Assembly (NCBI GenBank): GCA_031253705.1
Contig: JAIRVW010000082.1
Span: 1-9,930 of the forward strand
Source of the DNA: Brucellaceae bacterium
GTDB lineage: Bacteria > Pseudomonadota > Alphaproteobacteria > Rhizobiales > Rhizobiaceae
Length of the DNA: 9,930 nt
Reading direction: 5' to 3'
The translations under genes were made by a program, and so were the position numbers. Below, piece by piece: positions 1-7,317 of the stretch. How positions within the stretch are numbered: position 1 is the first letter of the stretch; each line of letters opens with the position of its first letter. The notes beneath the pieces were generated by a model that searched no databases, was not told the origin of the DNA, and saw only the letters and a program-made list of their open reading frames with translations.

Positions 1-624
1 TTCAAAAATTACAGCACCATTTGCAGCGGCGACCCGCGCCAGACCGCGCGCATAGTCAAGCGGCTGAATGGCACCGGCACGCGGATCACGCCAGCCGCCC
101 AGATAATGATCTGTGCCGGAAAGTTTCGTCACGCCGCTGCGGTCAAGGATCTCAACTTCAACACCCTGTGCCTGCCATTGTCGGGCACGCTTATGCACAG
201 CCGATTTTGCCAGTTCGGAATGCGCAGCCTGAATCCATCCGGAGCGCACAGGCGCGCATTGGATATTATGCCGGCGTATCAGATCAAAAACGAGATCTGC
301 GGAGCCGCCGACCATGTCAATCATACGTCTGCCATGCTCCGCGCCATAGGTGGACAACAGATCTTCCGGATCATGTTTCAGACCCGGAATAATCTGTCCG
401 CCATTACGGCCGGAAGCGCCAAATCCGATATGACGCGCTTCCAGAACAATCACCTTTTTACCGCGCTCAGCCAGAAACATTGCACTGGCAAGGCCGGTAA
501 AGCCGCCGCCGACAATAACAATATCCGCCTCATGAGCTCCCTTCAGAGCCGGATAATCCGGTTTGATTTCACTGGTTTTGTTCCACCAGAGAGAGCGTGA
601 GAAACTTTCAGGACTGCTTGTCAT
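1..624 (-). CDS. FAD-dependent amine oxidoreductase (DAO/PuuB-like), C-terminus beyond the left edge
   Basis: The reading frame is open from ATG at 624 down to base 1, giving 208 codons. This is about half of a usual 420-450 residue DAO-family flavoenzyme. Visible features are a short N-terminus with paired Trp (residues 13-14), the dinucleotide-binding GGGFTG at about 39-44 after a hydrophobic beta strand, an acidic residue ending the second strand (E62), and the flavin-contact motif GFGASGRNGGQ at about 67-77. This layout is typical of glycine-oxidase and gamma-glutamylputrescine-oxidase (PuuB) relatives, which oxidise a C-N bond and pass electrons to oxygen or a carrier. A weak purine-rich site (AAAGAGAA) precedes the ATG. 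The gene lies 50 nt downstream of the PuuR-like regulator on the same strand, so the two are probably cotranscribed. Family assignment is firm. The substrate is unknown and the substrate-binding half is not visible. Confidence 0.88.
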   Translation of the reverse strand, partial: MTSSPESFSRSLWWNKTSEIKPDYPALKGAHEADIVIVGGGFTGLASAMFLAERGKKVIVLEARHIGFGASGRNGGQIIPGLKHDPEDLLSTYGAEHGRRMIDMVGGSADLVFDLIRRHNIQCAPVRSGWIQAAHSELAKSAVHKRARQWQAQGVEVEILDRSGVTKLSGTDHYLGGWRDPRAGAIQPLDYARGLARVAAANGAVIFE

Positions 625-674
625 GTCGTGCCATTCTCTTTGTGCCAAACGCTTAATAATTGTTCTGAAGGTGT

Positions 675-1286
675 TTATTCGGGTTTATTCACCCAGAAGA
701 CCAAAGCGTCAGTGTCAGTATTGTTGAAAAATCTGTGCCGGATGGTCGAAGGCAATGCGAAACCGTCACCGGCAGAAAGCGTGTAATGTGCATCTTCAAT
801 CTGCAGCGTGAAACTGCCGGAAATTACCAGCCCGAGTTCCTCGCCGGAATGGGTATAGGCCTCATCACCCGAGCTGCCGCCGGGCGTAATCCGGACAATG
901 AAGGATTTCATTGTCTCTATGATTTCCGGGGAAGCACGATGTTTAACGACGCCGCCGACATTGAGGATTTCCGGCTGTTCGCCTGCACGCAATACATAAG
1001 GATTGGCGCGTACTGCAGCGGCAAAACCTTCCGGATCAATGAGTTGGGCAGGGCTCATCGAGAGCACGCCCGCAATTGTATACAGCGTGCGTACAGTCGG
1101 CGAAACAAGTCCGCGTTCAATCTGCGACAGGGCTCCGGTCGACAGACCTGATGCTTCAGACAAGTGACCAAGTGTCATATCCAGCGCTTGTCTGCGTGCG
1201 CGGATTCTTGCCCCGATATCACCTGCATCATCTTTGGAGCCTTGTTCGTCTTCGTACGCTGTCTGGAATGTTTCTGTTTTGCTCAC
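675..1286 (-). CDS. XRE-family transcriptional regulator with C-terminal cupin (PuuR-type)
   Basis: This 203-residue protein has the two-domain design of PuuR and similar regulators. An N-terminal lambda-repressor-like helix-turn-helix spans about residues 24-83 (LSEASGLSTGALSQIERG, then SPTVRTL). A small beta-barrel cupin_2 domain spans about 130-198, with histidine/glutamate positions HSGEE (146-150) and H184 that suit metal or ligand binding. Such proteins repress or activate neighbouring catabolic genes in response to a small metabolite bound by the cupin. The start is GTG at 1286, supported by an AGAGGA ribosome site at 1293-1298 with a 6-nt spacer. It diverges from the FAD oxidase/ABC importer genes and sits upstream of a second FAD oxidase, so it probably controls both directions. 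PuuR is a homologue by architecture. Orthology and the ligand are inference. Confidence 0.9.
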   Translation of the reverse strand: MSKTETFQTAYEDEQGSKDDAGDIGARIRARRQALDMTLGHLSEASGLSTGALSQIERGLVSPTVRTLYTIAGVLSMSPAQLIDPEGFAAAVRANPYVLRAGEQPEILNVGGVVKHRASPEIIETMKSFIVRITPGGSSGDEAYTHSGEELGLVISGSFTLQIEDAHYTLSAGDGFALPSTIRHRFFNNTDTDALVFWVNKPE

Positions 1287-1334
1287 CTGCGATCCTCTGC
1301 TGTTGCTCTGTCGGGCGGGAAATATGAAATAGGG

Positions 1335-1363
1335 TTGATTGTTCTTCAGTATTCTGCTTTATA
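1335..1363 (+). promoter_or_regulatory. Predicted sigma70-type promoter for the plus-strand oxidase/importer operon
   Basis: A -35-like TTGATT (1335-1340) and a -10-like TTTATA (1358-1363) are separated by exactly 17 nt. Transcription would start near 1370, leaving a leader of roughly 45 nt before the preferred ATG at 1417. It is the best promoter match in the 118-bp divergent gap. Prediction only. Confidence 0.5.
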
Positions 1364-1365
1364 TT

Positions 1366-1380
1366 TTTCAATCTTTCAAT
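1366..1380. repeat. Tandem TTTCAAT repeat just downstream of the -10; candidate operator
   Basis: TTTCAAT occurs twice (1366-1372 and 1374-1380) separated by one C, giving a period of 8. It covers the expected transcription start of the rightward promoter, a position where a bound repressor would block initiation. The link to the divergent XRE-cupin regulator is inference. Confidence 0.35.
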
Positions 1381-1397
1381 AAACTAAAAACAAAATT

Positions 1398-1407
1398 CAT
1401 TTAAATG
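1398..1407. repeat. Perfect 10-bp palindrome CATTTAAATG over the first ATG of the oxidase gene
   Basis: CATTTAAATG reads the same on both strands. It covers the upstream ATG (1405), which is one reason to prefer the next in-frame ATG at 1417. It could be a second regulator half-site pair or simply AT-rich chance. Confidence 0.3.
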
Positions 1408-1416
1408 TGGGGAACA

Positions 1417-2751
1417 ATGACGGTTTTTCATCATAAAGACACGCCATATTGGTGGGAAGCCGCGCCTCCGCGCGATACTGAACAGCAAAAAATCGATGAA
1501 AATTGTGATGTTGCAGTGATTGGCGGCGGTTATGCAGGGCTGTGCGCCGCGCTACATCTTGCCCGTGCGGGGCGCAAAGTTCAGTTGTTTGAACGTGAAA
1601 AAATGGGATTCGGTGCATCGAGTCGGAATGGCGGCTTCACAAGCGGTAATATCCGGCCGGATAATGCCGCGCTTGTACGCAAGTTCGGTGCGCAACGCGC
1701 CGCACAGATCGCTGCGGAAGGGCACGAAGCACGTCATTTTATGATTGATTTTCTGGCAAAAGAGAAAATCGATGCGGACTTTAAACTGACCGGTCGTTTC
1801 TATGGCGCCATGACCAATGCGGAATATGACGCAATGGCGCGCAATGCCGAAGCGCTGCAACGTGACACCGGCATTGAATCCTATGCCGTACCTTTAAATG
1901 AAGTACACCGGCATATTGAAACCGATCTCTATGCCGGCGGCAGTGTGCGCATGGATATCGGCGGTTTGCACCCTGCTAAATTTCAGGCGGAACTTGTGCG
2001 CCTTTGTCTTGCTGAAGGCGTTGTCATTCATAGTGAATGCCGTGTCGAACATGTTGAGCAAGGTACAGATAAGCATAAAGTCACCACCGATCGCGGGGAG
2101 ACATTGGCGCGTAACGTCCTTGTCTGTACCAATGGCTATACCGACCACTCGGATCGCTGGCTGCGCCAAAGACTGGTGCCATTGCGCTCGCGAATTATTG
2201 CAACGGAAGAACTGGGAGAAGAGCGGGTCAGGCAGCTTGTGCCGGGGCTTAAAATGCTCACGGATACCCGCGCAATGACCTATTATTTCCGTCCGTCGCC
2301 GGATGGCCGCCGCATTCTTTTCGGCGGACGTGATGCCAGCAGCCATCGCGATCCTGTGCAGGCAACACGGCAGAATTATACCGAAATGTGCCGTGTTTTT
2401 CCGCAGCTTGAAGGTGTTGGTGTTTCACATAGCTGGTTTGGCTATGTCGCGATGAACAGGGATATGGTGCCGCGTATTTTCCAAAAAGGCGCCATTCATT
2501 ATGCAACGGGCTTTTGTGGTTCCGGTGTTGTCTGGGCACCGTGGCTCGGTCTGAAAGTTGCACAGAAAATCCTCGGACAAGCAGAAAGTCAGAGCGGCTT
2601 TGATTTCCGCCCGCCCGGTCTGGTGCCGACATGGCGCGGTAAAGCATGGTTCATGCCACTGGTTTTCGCCGATCTTGCCCGCAAAGACCGCAAGGTTGCG
2701 GCTATTGCCGATAAGGAAAGAACCGAGAGAAAAAGCCGTAAAGCAGGGTAG
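1417..2751 (+). CDS. FAD-dependent amine oxidoreductase (DAO family, PuuB-like)
   Basis: This is a full-length DAO-family flavoenzyme of 444 residues from ATG 1417. An in-frame ATG at 1405 would give 448, but GGGGAA at 1409-1414 can serve only the later start and the protein begins more typically there. Numbered from 1417, the ADP-binding GGGYAG lies at about 36-41, the acidic residue E59 ends the second strand, and GFGASSRNGGF at about 64-74 contacts the flavin. A C-terminal FAD-closing segment (YATGFCGSGVVWAP) lies near 365-380, like the SGHGV segment of PuuB relatives. The tail is unusually basic. It would oxidise an amine or N-substituted amino acid in the cytoplasm. It is the first gene of a run with an amino-acid ABC importer, which probably supplies its substrate. 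It is a distant paralogue of the oxidase across the divergent regulator. Substrate unknown. Confidence 0.9.
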   Translation: MTVFHHKDTPYWWEAAPPRDTEQQKIDENCDVAVIGGGYAGLCAALHLARAGRKVQLFEREKMGFGASSRNGGFTSGNIRPDNAALVRKFGAQRAAQIAAEGHEARHFMIDFLAKEKIDADFKLTGRFYGAMTNAEYDAMARNAEALQRDTGIESYAVPLNEVHRHIETDLYAGGSVRMDIGGLHPAKFQAELVRLCLAEGVVIHSECRVEHVEQGTDKHKVTTDRGETLARNVLVCTNGYTDHSDRWLRQRLVPLRSRIIATEELGEERVRQLVPGLKMLTDTRAMTYYFRPSPDGRRILFGGRDASSHRDPVQATRQNYTEMCRVFPQLEGVGVSHSWFGYVAMNRDMVPRIFQKGAIHYATGFCGSGVVWAPWLGLKVAQKILGQAESQSGFDFRPPGLVPTWRGKAWFMPLVFADLARKDRKVAAIADKERTERKSRKAG

Positions 2752-2836
2752 GGATACAGGAACCCCGCTGACGAAACCGTTCAGGGAAACGAGACATAGC
2801 CAATTAGCGGCCATGTCTTAAAAGGAGGAAAGTACA

Positions 2837-3586
2837 ATGCGTTTTTATAAATTTGCCGGTCTTGTTTTTGCTGCCTTTATGGGCGCGTCAATGTCTGCCC
2901 AAGCACAGGACGCCGTTAAAGTCGGCTCATCGCCGACAGGCCTGCCTTTCACATTTATCAATACCGAAACCAAAGAAATGGACGGTATTCTGGTTGATGT
3001 TGTGAAAGCCATCCAGAAAGATATTGATATTACGCCAAGCTTTGAGGCCGTGCCGTTTTCAGCGCTCGTACCGTCGCTGACAGCGAATAAAATTGATATG
3101 ATCGCATCAGCGATGTTCATCACTGAAGAGCGTGCAAAGGTCGTTGATTTCTCCGATCCGATCTATGGTTATGGCGAAGCCGTATTTGTGCCGTCCACCG
3201 ATGAGACGGCCTATAAAAGCTATCAGGATCTGAAGGGCAAAACTGTTGGCGTTCAGGTTGGCACAACCTTTGTTGATCTGTTCCAGAAAAGTGGCCTTTT
3301 CAGTGAAGTGAAGGTCTATAAAGGCATTGCCGATATTATCTCCGATGTGAATGCCGGTCGTATTGATGCCGGTTTCGGCGACGCACCGATGGTTGCTTAT
3401 TTTGTGGCTCAGGGACGCTTCCCGAAAGTACGGATTGTTGACAGCTATGAAGCTTCGGCAGGCGGTGAATTTGGTATTGCGCTTCGCAAAGGTGATGAGC
3501 GTATGCCTAAGGTTAATGCTGCTATCGCGCGTATTAAATCTGACGGTACGTTGCAGACAATTCTCGCCAAATACGGTCTGAAATAA
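2837..3586 (+). CDS. Periplasmic amino-acid-binding protein of an ABC importer (SBP_bac_3 family)
   Basis: This 249-residue protein starts with a clear Sec signal peptide: basic MRFYK, a hydrophobic core, and cleavage likely after AQA at residue 23. The mature part is a family-3 solute-binding protein. It shows MDGILVDVVKAI, then TEERAKVVDFSDPI, where the arginine normally holds the ligand alpha-carboxylate. These are followed by LKGKTVGVQVGTT, the GRIDAGFGD segment, whose acidic residue normally meets the alpha-amino group, and a typical C-terminal KSDGTLQTILAKYGL. This suits a polar or charged amino acid. The start has a near-perfect ribosome site, AAGGAGGA (2822-2829), consistent with the high expression such proteins need. 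It lies 85 nt after the FAD oxidase and upstream of its permease and ATPase. The exact ligand cannot be told. Confidence 0.93.
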   Translation: MRFYKFAGLVFAAFMGASMSAQAQDAVKVGSSPTGLPFTFINTETKEMDGILVDVVKAIQKDIDITPSFEAVPFSALVPSLTANKIDMIASAMFITEERAKVVDFSDPIYGYGEAVFVPSTDETAYKSYQDLKGKTVGVQVGTTFVDLFQKSGLFSEVKVYKGIADIISDVNAGRIDAGFGDAPMVAYFVAQGRFPKVRIVDSYEASAGGEFGIALRKGDERMPKVNAAIARIKSDGTLQTILAKYGLK

Positions 3587-3602
3587 TCCCAAATCAAGCT
3601 AA

Positions 3603-3668
3603 GCACCGCACGTTGTAAAATAAACGGGCGGTGCAGTTTCTGCACAGGTGTCCGGCGCTGACAGCCGG
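3603..3668 (+). other. Cluster of three inverted repeats between binding-protein and permease genes
   Basis: Hairpin A pairs GCACCGC (3603-3609) with GCGGTGC (3628-3634). Hairpin B is GTGCAG-TTT-CTGCAC (3631-3645), a perfect 6-bp stem with a 3-nt loop. Hairpin C pairs CCGGC (3652-3656) with GCCGG (3664-3668). A and B share bases 3631-3634, so they cannot form together. No T-run follows, so this is not a standard terminator. Structures here often stabilise the binding-protein mRNA and lower permease expression. That role is inferred. Confidence 0.6.
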
Positions 3669-3704
3669 TCATCCTGCTTGTCGGCTCAAAACAGAGTTAT
3701 CCCT

Positions 3705-4367
3705 ATGCAAGAATTTTTTATGGATGTCCGAGAGTTCTTTCCGGTCCTTCTTCAAGGCGTGAAATTCACGCTGCTAGTCACCGTCGGCGCTCTCGTCCTG
3801 TCAACAGTTCTGGGGCTCGTTTGGGCGCTGATGCGTGTATCCGGCATTAAATGGCTCGCGATGATTGCGACGACCATTGTCAATATCATCCGCGGCATTC
3901 CTATTCTGGTGCAGCTGTTTTATATCTATTTTGTGTTGCCGGAACTGGGTATTGCCCTTAGCGCCCTGCAAGCAGGTATTATTGGTCTCGGAATTGCTTA
4001 TTCAGCCTATCAGTCTGAAAATTTCCGGGCCGGTATTGAGGCCATTGATCATGGTCAGACCGAAGCCGCGCAGTCGATTGGTATGGGCTGGTTCAAAACC
4101 ATGTGGCGCGTGATCCTGCCTCAGGCAGTGCGCGTGATCCTGCCGCCTTACGGCAATATCATGGTGATGCTGCTGAAAGACAGCTCGCAGGCCTCGGCTA
4201 TTACAGTTGCCGAACTGACCTTGCAGGGACAGTTGCTCGCGTCCTCAACTTTCAAAAATATGAGCGTTTTCACACTGGTCGCAATTTTCTATCTCTGTCT
4301 CAGCCTGCCACTGATGCTTGTCGTCAGCCGTCTTGAGAAAATCTACAGCAGCAAGAAGGGGCACTGA
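3705..4367 (+). CDS. Polar amino-acid ABC transporter permease (HisM/GlnP type)
   Basis: This inner-membrane permease has 220 residues from ATG 3705. It has about five hydrophobic segments and the cytoplasmic EAA loop ([22 protein letters not shown], starting near residue 120) that docks on the ATPase. [10 protein letters not shown] and the [13 protein letters not shown] stretch are typical of the HisMQ/GlnP amino-acid class. An in-frame GTG at 3648 would add 19 residues of non-membrane sequence that run through the intergenic hairpins, so it is unlikely. ATG 3720 is a further alternative. Ribosome-site support for 3705 is weak (AGAG). Only one permease gene is present, so the channel is presumably a homodimer. 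The stop is 2 nt before the ATPase start, so the two genes are probably translationally coupled. Confidence 0.92.
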   Translation: MQEFFMDVREFFPVLLQGVKFTLLVTVGALVLSTVLGLVWALMRVSGIKWLAMIATTIVNIIRGIPILVQLFYIYFVLPELGIALSALQAGIIGLGIAYSAYQSENFRAGIEAIDHGQTEAAQSIGMGWFKTMWRVILPQAVRVILPPYGNIMVMLLKDSSQASAITVAELTLQGQLLASSTFKNMSVFTLVAIFYLCLSLPLMLVVSRLEKIYSSKKGH

Positions 4368-4369
4368 GC

Positions 4370-5104
4370 ATGGCAATGATCGAGATTAAAAACGTCACCA
4401 AAGCCTATGGCTCGGTGGAAGTGTTGAAAGGCATCAACGGCGAAGTACAAAAAGGCGAGGTGGTGTGCCTGATCGGGCCTTCCGGCTCCGGCAAATCTAC
4501 GATGCTGCGTTGTCTTAACGGGCTGGAAACCTACCAGTCCGGTGAAATCCTGATTGACGGCCAGCGCGTTGACGCCAAAGACCGCTCCATCCGCGATATC
4601 CGTACCCGCATGGCGATGGTGTTTCAGCGCTTTAATCTTTTTCCGCATCGCACGGCACTGGAAAATGTGATTGAAGGCCCTGTCCATGTGAAAGGTGAAA
4701 AACCTGCGCAAGCGCGTGAATATGGTACGCATTTGTTAGAACGTGTCGGCCTTGGCGATAGAATAGACCATTATCCGTCGCAGCTTTCCGGTGGTCAGAT
4801 GCAGCGCGTTGCGATTGCCCGTGCTCTGGCGATGCGCCCGCAGGCAATTCTGTTTGATGAACCGACCTCGGCGCTTGATCCTGAACTGGTCGGCGATGTG
4901 CTGGATGTTATGCGCAGCCTTGCAGATGAGGGCATGACCATGCTGGTTGTGACCCATGAAATGGGTTTCGCCCGTGACGTGGCTGACCGTGTACTGTTTC
5001 TTGATCGCGGGGTGATTGTGGAGCAGGGCAAGGCAAAAGAGGTACTGACCGCGCCACAACATCCGAGAACGCAGGATTTCCTGCGCCGCGTTTTAAACCA
5101 TTGA
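4370..5104 (+). CDS. Polar amino-acid ABC transporter ATP-binding protein (GlnQ/HisP type)
   Basis: This 244-residue ATPase powers the importer. It has Walker [10 protein letters not shown] (36-44), Q-loop Q86 in [10 protein letters not shown], the LSGGQ signature (139-143), Walker B ILFDE followed by PTSALD (160-170), and the switch histidine in VTHEM (H196). The VFQxFNLFPH and LDPE stretches place it in the polar amino-acid subclass. That subclass usually has Q or S at the third position of this loop rather than the R seen here. All catalytic residues are present. It starts 2 nt after the permease stop with AAGGGG (4355-4360) as ribosome site. A second ATG two codons on is possible. It is the last gene of the run and is followed directly by a strong hairpin. 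Confidence 0.95.
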   Translation: MAMIEIKNVTKAYGSVEVLKGINGEVQKGEVVCLIGPSGSGKSTMLRCLNGLETYQSGEILIDGQRVDAKDRSIRDIRTRMAMVFQRFNLFPHRTALENVIEGPVHVKGEKPAQAREYGTHLLERVGLGDRIDHYPSQLSGGQMQRVAIARALAMRPQAILFDEPTSALDPELVGDVLDVMRSLADEGMTMLVVTHEMGFARDVADRVLFLDRGVIVEQGKAKEVLTAPQHPRTQDFLRRVLNH

Positions 5105-5113
5105 ATAGGTAAC

Positions 5114-5150
5114 GGCAGCATGAAAGAAATTTCATGCTGCCATTTTAATT
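5114..5150 (+). terminator. Intrinsic terminator of the oxidase/amino-acid importer operon
   Basis: A perfect 12-bp stem (GGCAGCATGAAA at 5114-5125 with TTTCATGCTGCC at 5130-5141) is closed by a GAAA tetraloop. It is followed by ATTTTAATT, 10 nt after the ATPase stop. The T-tract is modest but the stem is strong. On the opposite strand the stem is equally perfect but is followed by a less T-rich sequence. Confidence 0.82.
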
Positions 5151-5168
5151 ACAGTACTCCACCGGCAT

Positions 5169-5197
5169 TTCGCTGCAGAATATGTTTAAAATATAAA
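5169..5197 (+). promoter_or_regulatory. Weak candidate promoter for the phosphate permease gene
   Basis: A poor -35 (TTCGCT, 5169-5174) lies 17 nt upstream of a good -10-like TATAAA (5192-5197). It falls in the AT-rich gap after the terminator, where the permease gene needs a promoter. No convincing Pho box was seen in the gap. Low confidence. Confidence 0.25.
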
Positions 5198-5289
5198 GCT
5201 GCATTTGATAACTGGCATCTCACGATAAAAGCCGGTTGCATTACCAATGAAAGCCGCTTACTCAGCCATTGAAAAATTATGGAATTGAT

Positions 5290-6777
5290 ATGGCTCCGAA
5301 CGGCTCATCTGCAGATCATCTGGATACACTCGACCGCGATCTTGGACGGTTCTCAACCCTTGAACGGGCGACAGCCTATATGGCACGTCCGATGGTCGGG
5401 CCGAGCATTGGTTTAATTTTCATCCTCTTTGCAGGATTGATTGCAGCTTTATCTTTCGGGCAAGCAAATAATACGCTGATCATTATTATCGTGGCGGTCT
5501 TCGGTGCCTATATGGCGCTTAATATTGGTGCAAATGATGTCGCGAATAATATGGGGCCGGCTGTTGGTGCCAATGCCCTCACAATGGGCGGCGCAATTGC
5601 TATTGCTGCAGTATTTGAGAGTGCAGGGGCTTTCATTGCCGGTGCCGATGTTGTCTCGACAGTTGCTACCGGCATTATTGCACCGGATTCTATGGGCACT
5701 TCCGCAGCCTTCATCTGGGCAATGATGGCTGCGCTTGTTTCCGCTGCCTTGTGGGTCAATCTGGCCACATGGATCGGTGCGCCGGTGTCGACCACTCACG
5801 CCGTCGTTGGCGGTGTGATGGGGGCAGGGATTGCCGGTGCTGGTTTCATGGCAGTGCAGTGGGAAACCATGATTGCCATTGCTGCAAGCTGGGTTATTTC
5901 ACCGGTTATGGGCGGGGTCGTTGCTGCAGCCTTTTTGTGGTTTATCAAAGCCCGCATCATCTATCAGGACGATAAGATAAGTGCAGCACGCACATGGGTT
6001 CCGGTTCTGGTCGGGATTATGGCTGGTACCTTTATTGCCTATCTGGCACTTAAAGGACTTAACCACGTCATTGATATCTCGCTCAATCTTGCATTGCTCA
6101 TTGGTCTGATTTCCGGAATTGCAACATGGCTGATCATGATACCTGTTATCCGCCGTCAGTCATCCGGTCTTGAGAACCGTAATAAATCCCTCAAAGTCCT
6201 GTTCGGTACGCCGCTTGTGCTTTCCGCAGCCTTGCTGAGCTTTGCACATGGTGCGAATGATGTGGCAAATGCGGTCGGACCTCTGGCCGCGATTGTACAG
6301 GTTGCCAAGTCCGGCGCTGTTACGCAGGATGTCAGCATTCCGTTCTGGGTGATGTGTATTGGCGCACTGGGTATTTCCTTCGGATTGTTTTTATTTGGTC
6401 CAAAACTCATCAGAGTTGTCGGAAGCCAGATTACAAAGCTCAATCCGATGCGCGCTTATTGCGTGGCATTATCGGCGGCTATCACAGTGATTATTGCCAG
6501 CTGGCTCGGCCTGCCGGTAAGCTCAACCCATATTGCTGTTGGTGCGATTTTCGGTGTTGGTTTCTTCCGTGAATGGGATGCTGAGCGTCGTATGCGTCAG
6601 GCACATCAGGTCGAAAGCGAGCCAAAATTGGCTCCGGAAGAACGCCGTCGTCGCAAGCTGGTCAGACGCTCGCATGTTCTGACAATTGCAGCCGCATGGG
6701 TATTTACAGTGCCTGCCGCTGCAATTTTGTCCGCAATCTTGTTCTTTGCATTCTCTGCGGTTTCCGGAAGCCTATAG
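5290..6777 (+). CDS. PiT-family inorganic phosphate permease
   Basis: This is a secondary transporter that takes up phosphate, usually as a metal-phosphate complex with protons, across the inner membrane. From ATG 5290 it has 495 residues, close to E. coli PitA (about 499). A TTG at 5269 would add 7 residues but lacks a ribosome site, while GGA sits about 7 nt before ATG 5290. The inverted-duplicated PiT core is clear. GANDVANNMGPAVGANA occurs near residue 80 and its partner GANDVANAVGPLAA near 321. The paired PVSTTHAVVGG and PVSSTHIAVGA segments follow each half. About ten or more hydrophobic spans are visible, with a charged cytoplasmic loop (rich in E, R and K) near 430-465. PiT proteins can also carry sulfate (CysP), but those are shorter. 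It stands alone between a terminator and the scar region. Confidence 0.93.
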   Translation: MAPNGSSADHLDTLDRDLGRFSTLERATAYMARPMVGPSIGLIFILFAGLIAALSFGQANNTLIIIIVAVFGAYMALNIGANDVANNMGPAVGANALTMGGAIAIAAVFESAGAFIAGADVVSTVATGIIAPDSMGTSAAFIWAMMAALVSAALWVNLATWIGAPVSTTHAVVGGVMGAGIAGAGFMAVQWETMIAIAASWVISPVMGGVVAAAFLWFIKARIIYQDDKISAARTWVPVLVGIMAGTFIAYLALKGLNHVIDISLNLALLIGLISGIATWLIMIPVIRRQSSGLENRNKSLKVLFGTPLVLSAALLSFAHGANDVANAVGPLAAIVQVAKSGAVTQDVSIPFWVMCIGALGISFGLFLFGPKLIRVVGSQITKLNPMRAYCVALSAAITVIIASWLGLPVSSTHIAVGAIFGVGFFREWDAERRMRQAHQVESEPKLAPEERRRRKLVRRSHVLTIAAAWVFTVPAAAILSAILFFAFSAVSGSL

Positions 6778-7030
6778 TAACACTTTCCCCTTTACAAAGC
6801 AGCATTATCTGTAATGACACAGTAATAGCTGCGCATTAGGGGAGGCAAGTACAGCGGCATCCGGAGCTGCAGATGTGCGGTTGTCTCAAACGTCACTCAA
6901 GTGCATTTTTTTAAAATGATAAATTTAACTTTTATCTATATCGCATAATCTATCTTATGGAACTTTTTTATTCATAAACACGTAGTGTACTAAACGCAAA
7001 GTGTTCCGCATCTTTTCCTCTCAGAGGCCG

Positions 7031-7210
7031 CTATTCAAATTCGAACTGATCTGGGTCCTCTAAGCCAGAAGACGGATCCAGATCATTCGTATGTCGCAAC
7101 TCATAGAGAAACGCTTCTAAAGCACTATCTACTGCTTCAATCACAGTTGCTTTATCAAAATGTTTTAAAGCTCTTTCAATAATACCCTCAGAGGAGATTA
7201 CTTCAGGATT
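7031..7210 (-). pseudogene. Possible C-terminal remnant of an unidentified gene
   Basis: On the minus strand 59 codons are open from just after an in-frame TGA (7211-7213) to a TAG (7031-7033). The translation looks protein-like: an amphipathic helical part (IIERALKHFDKATVIEAV, then ALEAFLYELRH) and a strongly acidic tail ending in EDPDQFEFE. There is no ATG and no ribosome site. The only possible internal start is GTG, which would leave about 37 residues. I do not recognise the family. The stretch lies about 45 bp from the IS6 remnant's left end, so a gene truncated by rearrangement is plausible. It could also be a chance open stretch. Confidence 0.3.
7048..7084. repeat. 11-bp inverted repeat with one G-T pair
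   Basis: GATCTGGGTCC (7048-7058) faces GGATCCAGATC (7074-7084) across a 15-nt spacer. The pairing is complete if one G-U wobble is allowed in plus-strand RNA. It has no T-run. It falls inside the minus-strand open stretch, where the two arms encode DLDP and EDPDQ, so it may reflect an acidic repeat in the coding sequence. Confidence 0.5.
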
Positions 7211-7254
7211 TCAGTGGCCACTACGACAAGGATGCAGGGTATCCCATGGGGGAT

Positions 7255-7275
7255 GATTGTGTTGCAAAGATTTTG
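7255..7275 (+). repeat. Left terminal inverted repeat of the IS6-family remnant
   Basis: The core TGTTGCAAAG resembles the inner part of known IS6-family ends (for example IS26 CTGTTGCAAAG). It pairs with the right end at 7743-7762 over about 20 positions with four mismatches and one single-base gap. Confidence 0.7.
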
Positions 7276-7317
7276 TCTTTACGTAGCTTTGCAGCCATCT
7301 GATAGGATTGTGCTAGG

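Larger units (their letters stand above)
6778..7254. other. AT-rich intergenic stretch without an intact gene
   Basis: This is nearly 480 bases between the phosphate permease and the IS remnant. It is more AT-rich than its surroundings, especially 6900-7000. I see no complete gene, tRNA or strong terminator for the permease. The only coding-like part is the minus-strand open stretch at 7031-7210, listed separately. It is probably a remnant zone left by insertion and deletion next to the IS. Confidence 0.6.

Noticed and set aside
106..600. Plus-strand open frame of 164 codons at the left end
   Set aside because: It is the antisense shadow of the FAD oxidase on the minus strand, which has clear family motifs and runs off the window edge.
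3648..3704. GTG at 3648 as start of the amino-acid permease
   Set aside because: It would add 19 non-membrane residues translated from the intergenic hairpins and has no good ribosome site. ATG 3705 gives a normal family length.
6894..6912. CAC-TCAA-GTG followed by a T-run as terminator of the phosphate permease gene
   Set aside because: The stem is only three pairs and over 110 nt past the stop codon.
7214..7254. Coding-like plus-strand stretch before the IS (DFSGHYDKDAGYPMG)
   Set aside because: Only a few codons look protein-like, with no start or family match, and it reads into the IS terminal repeat.
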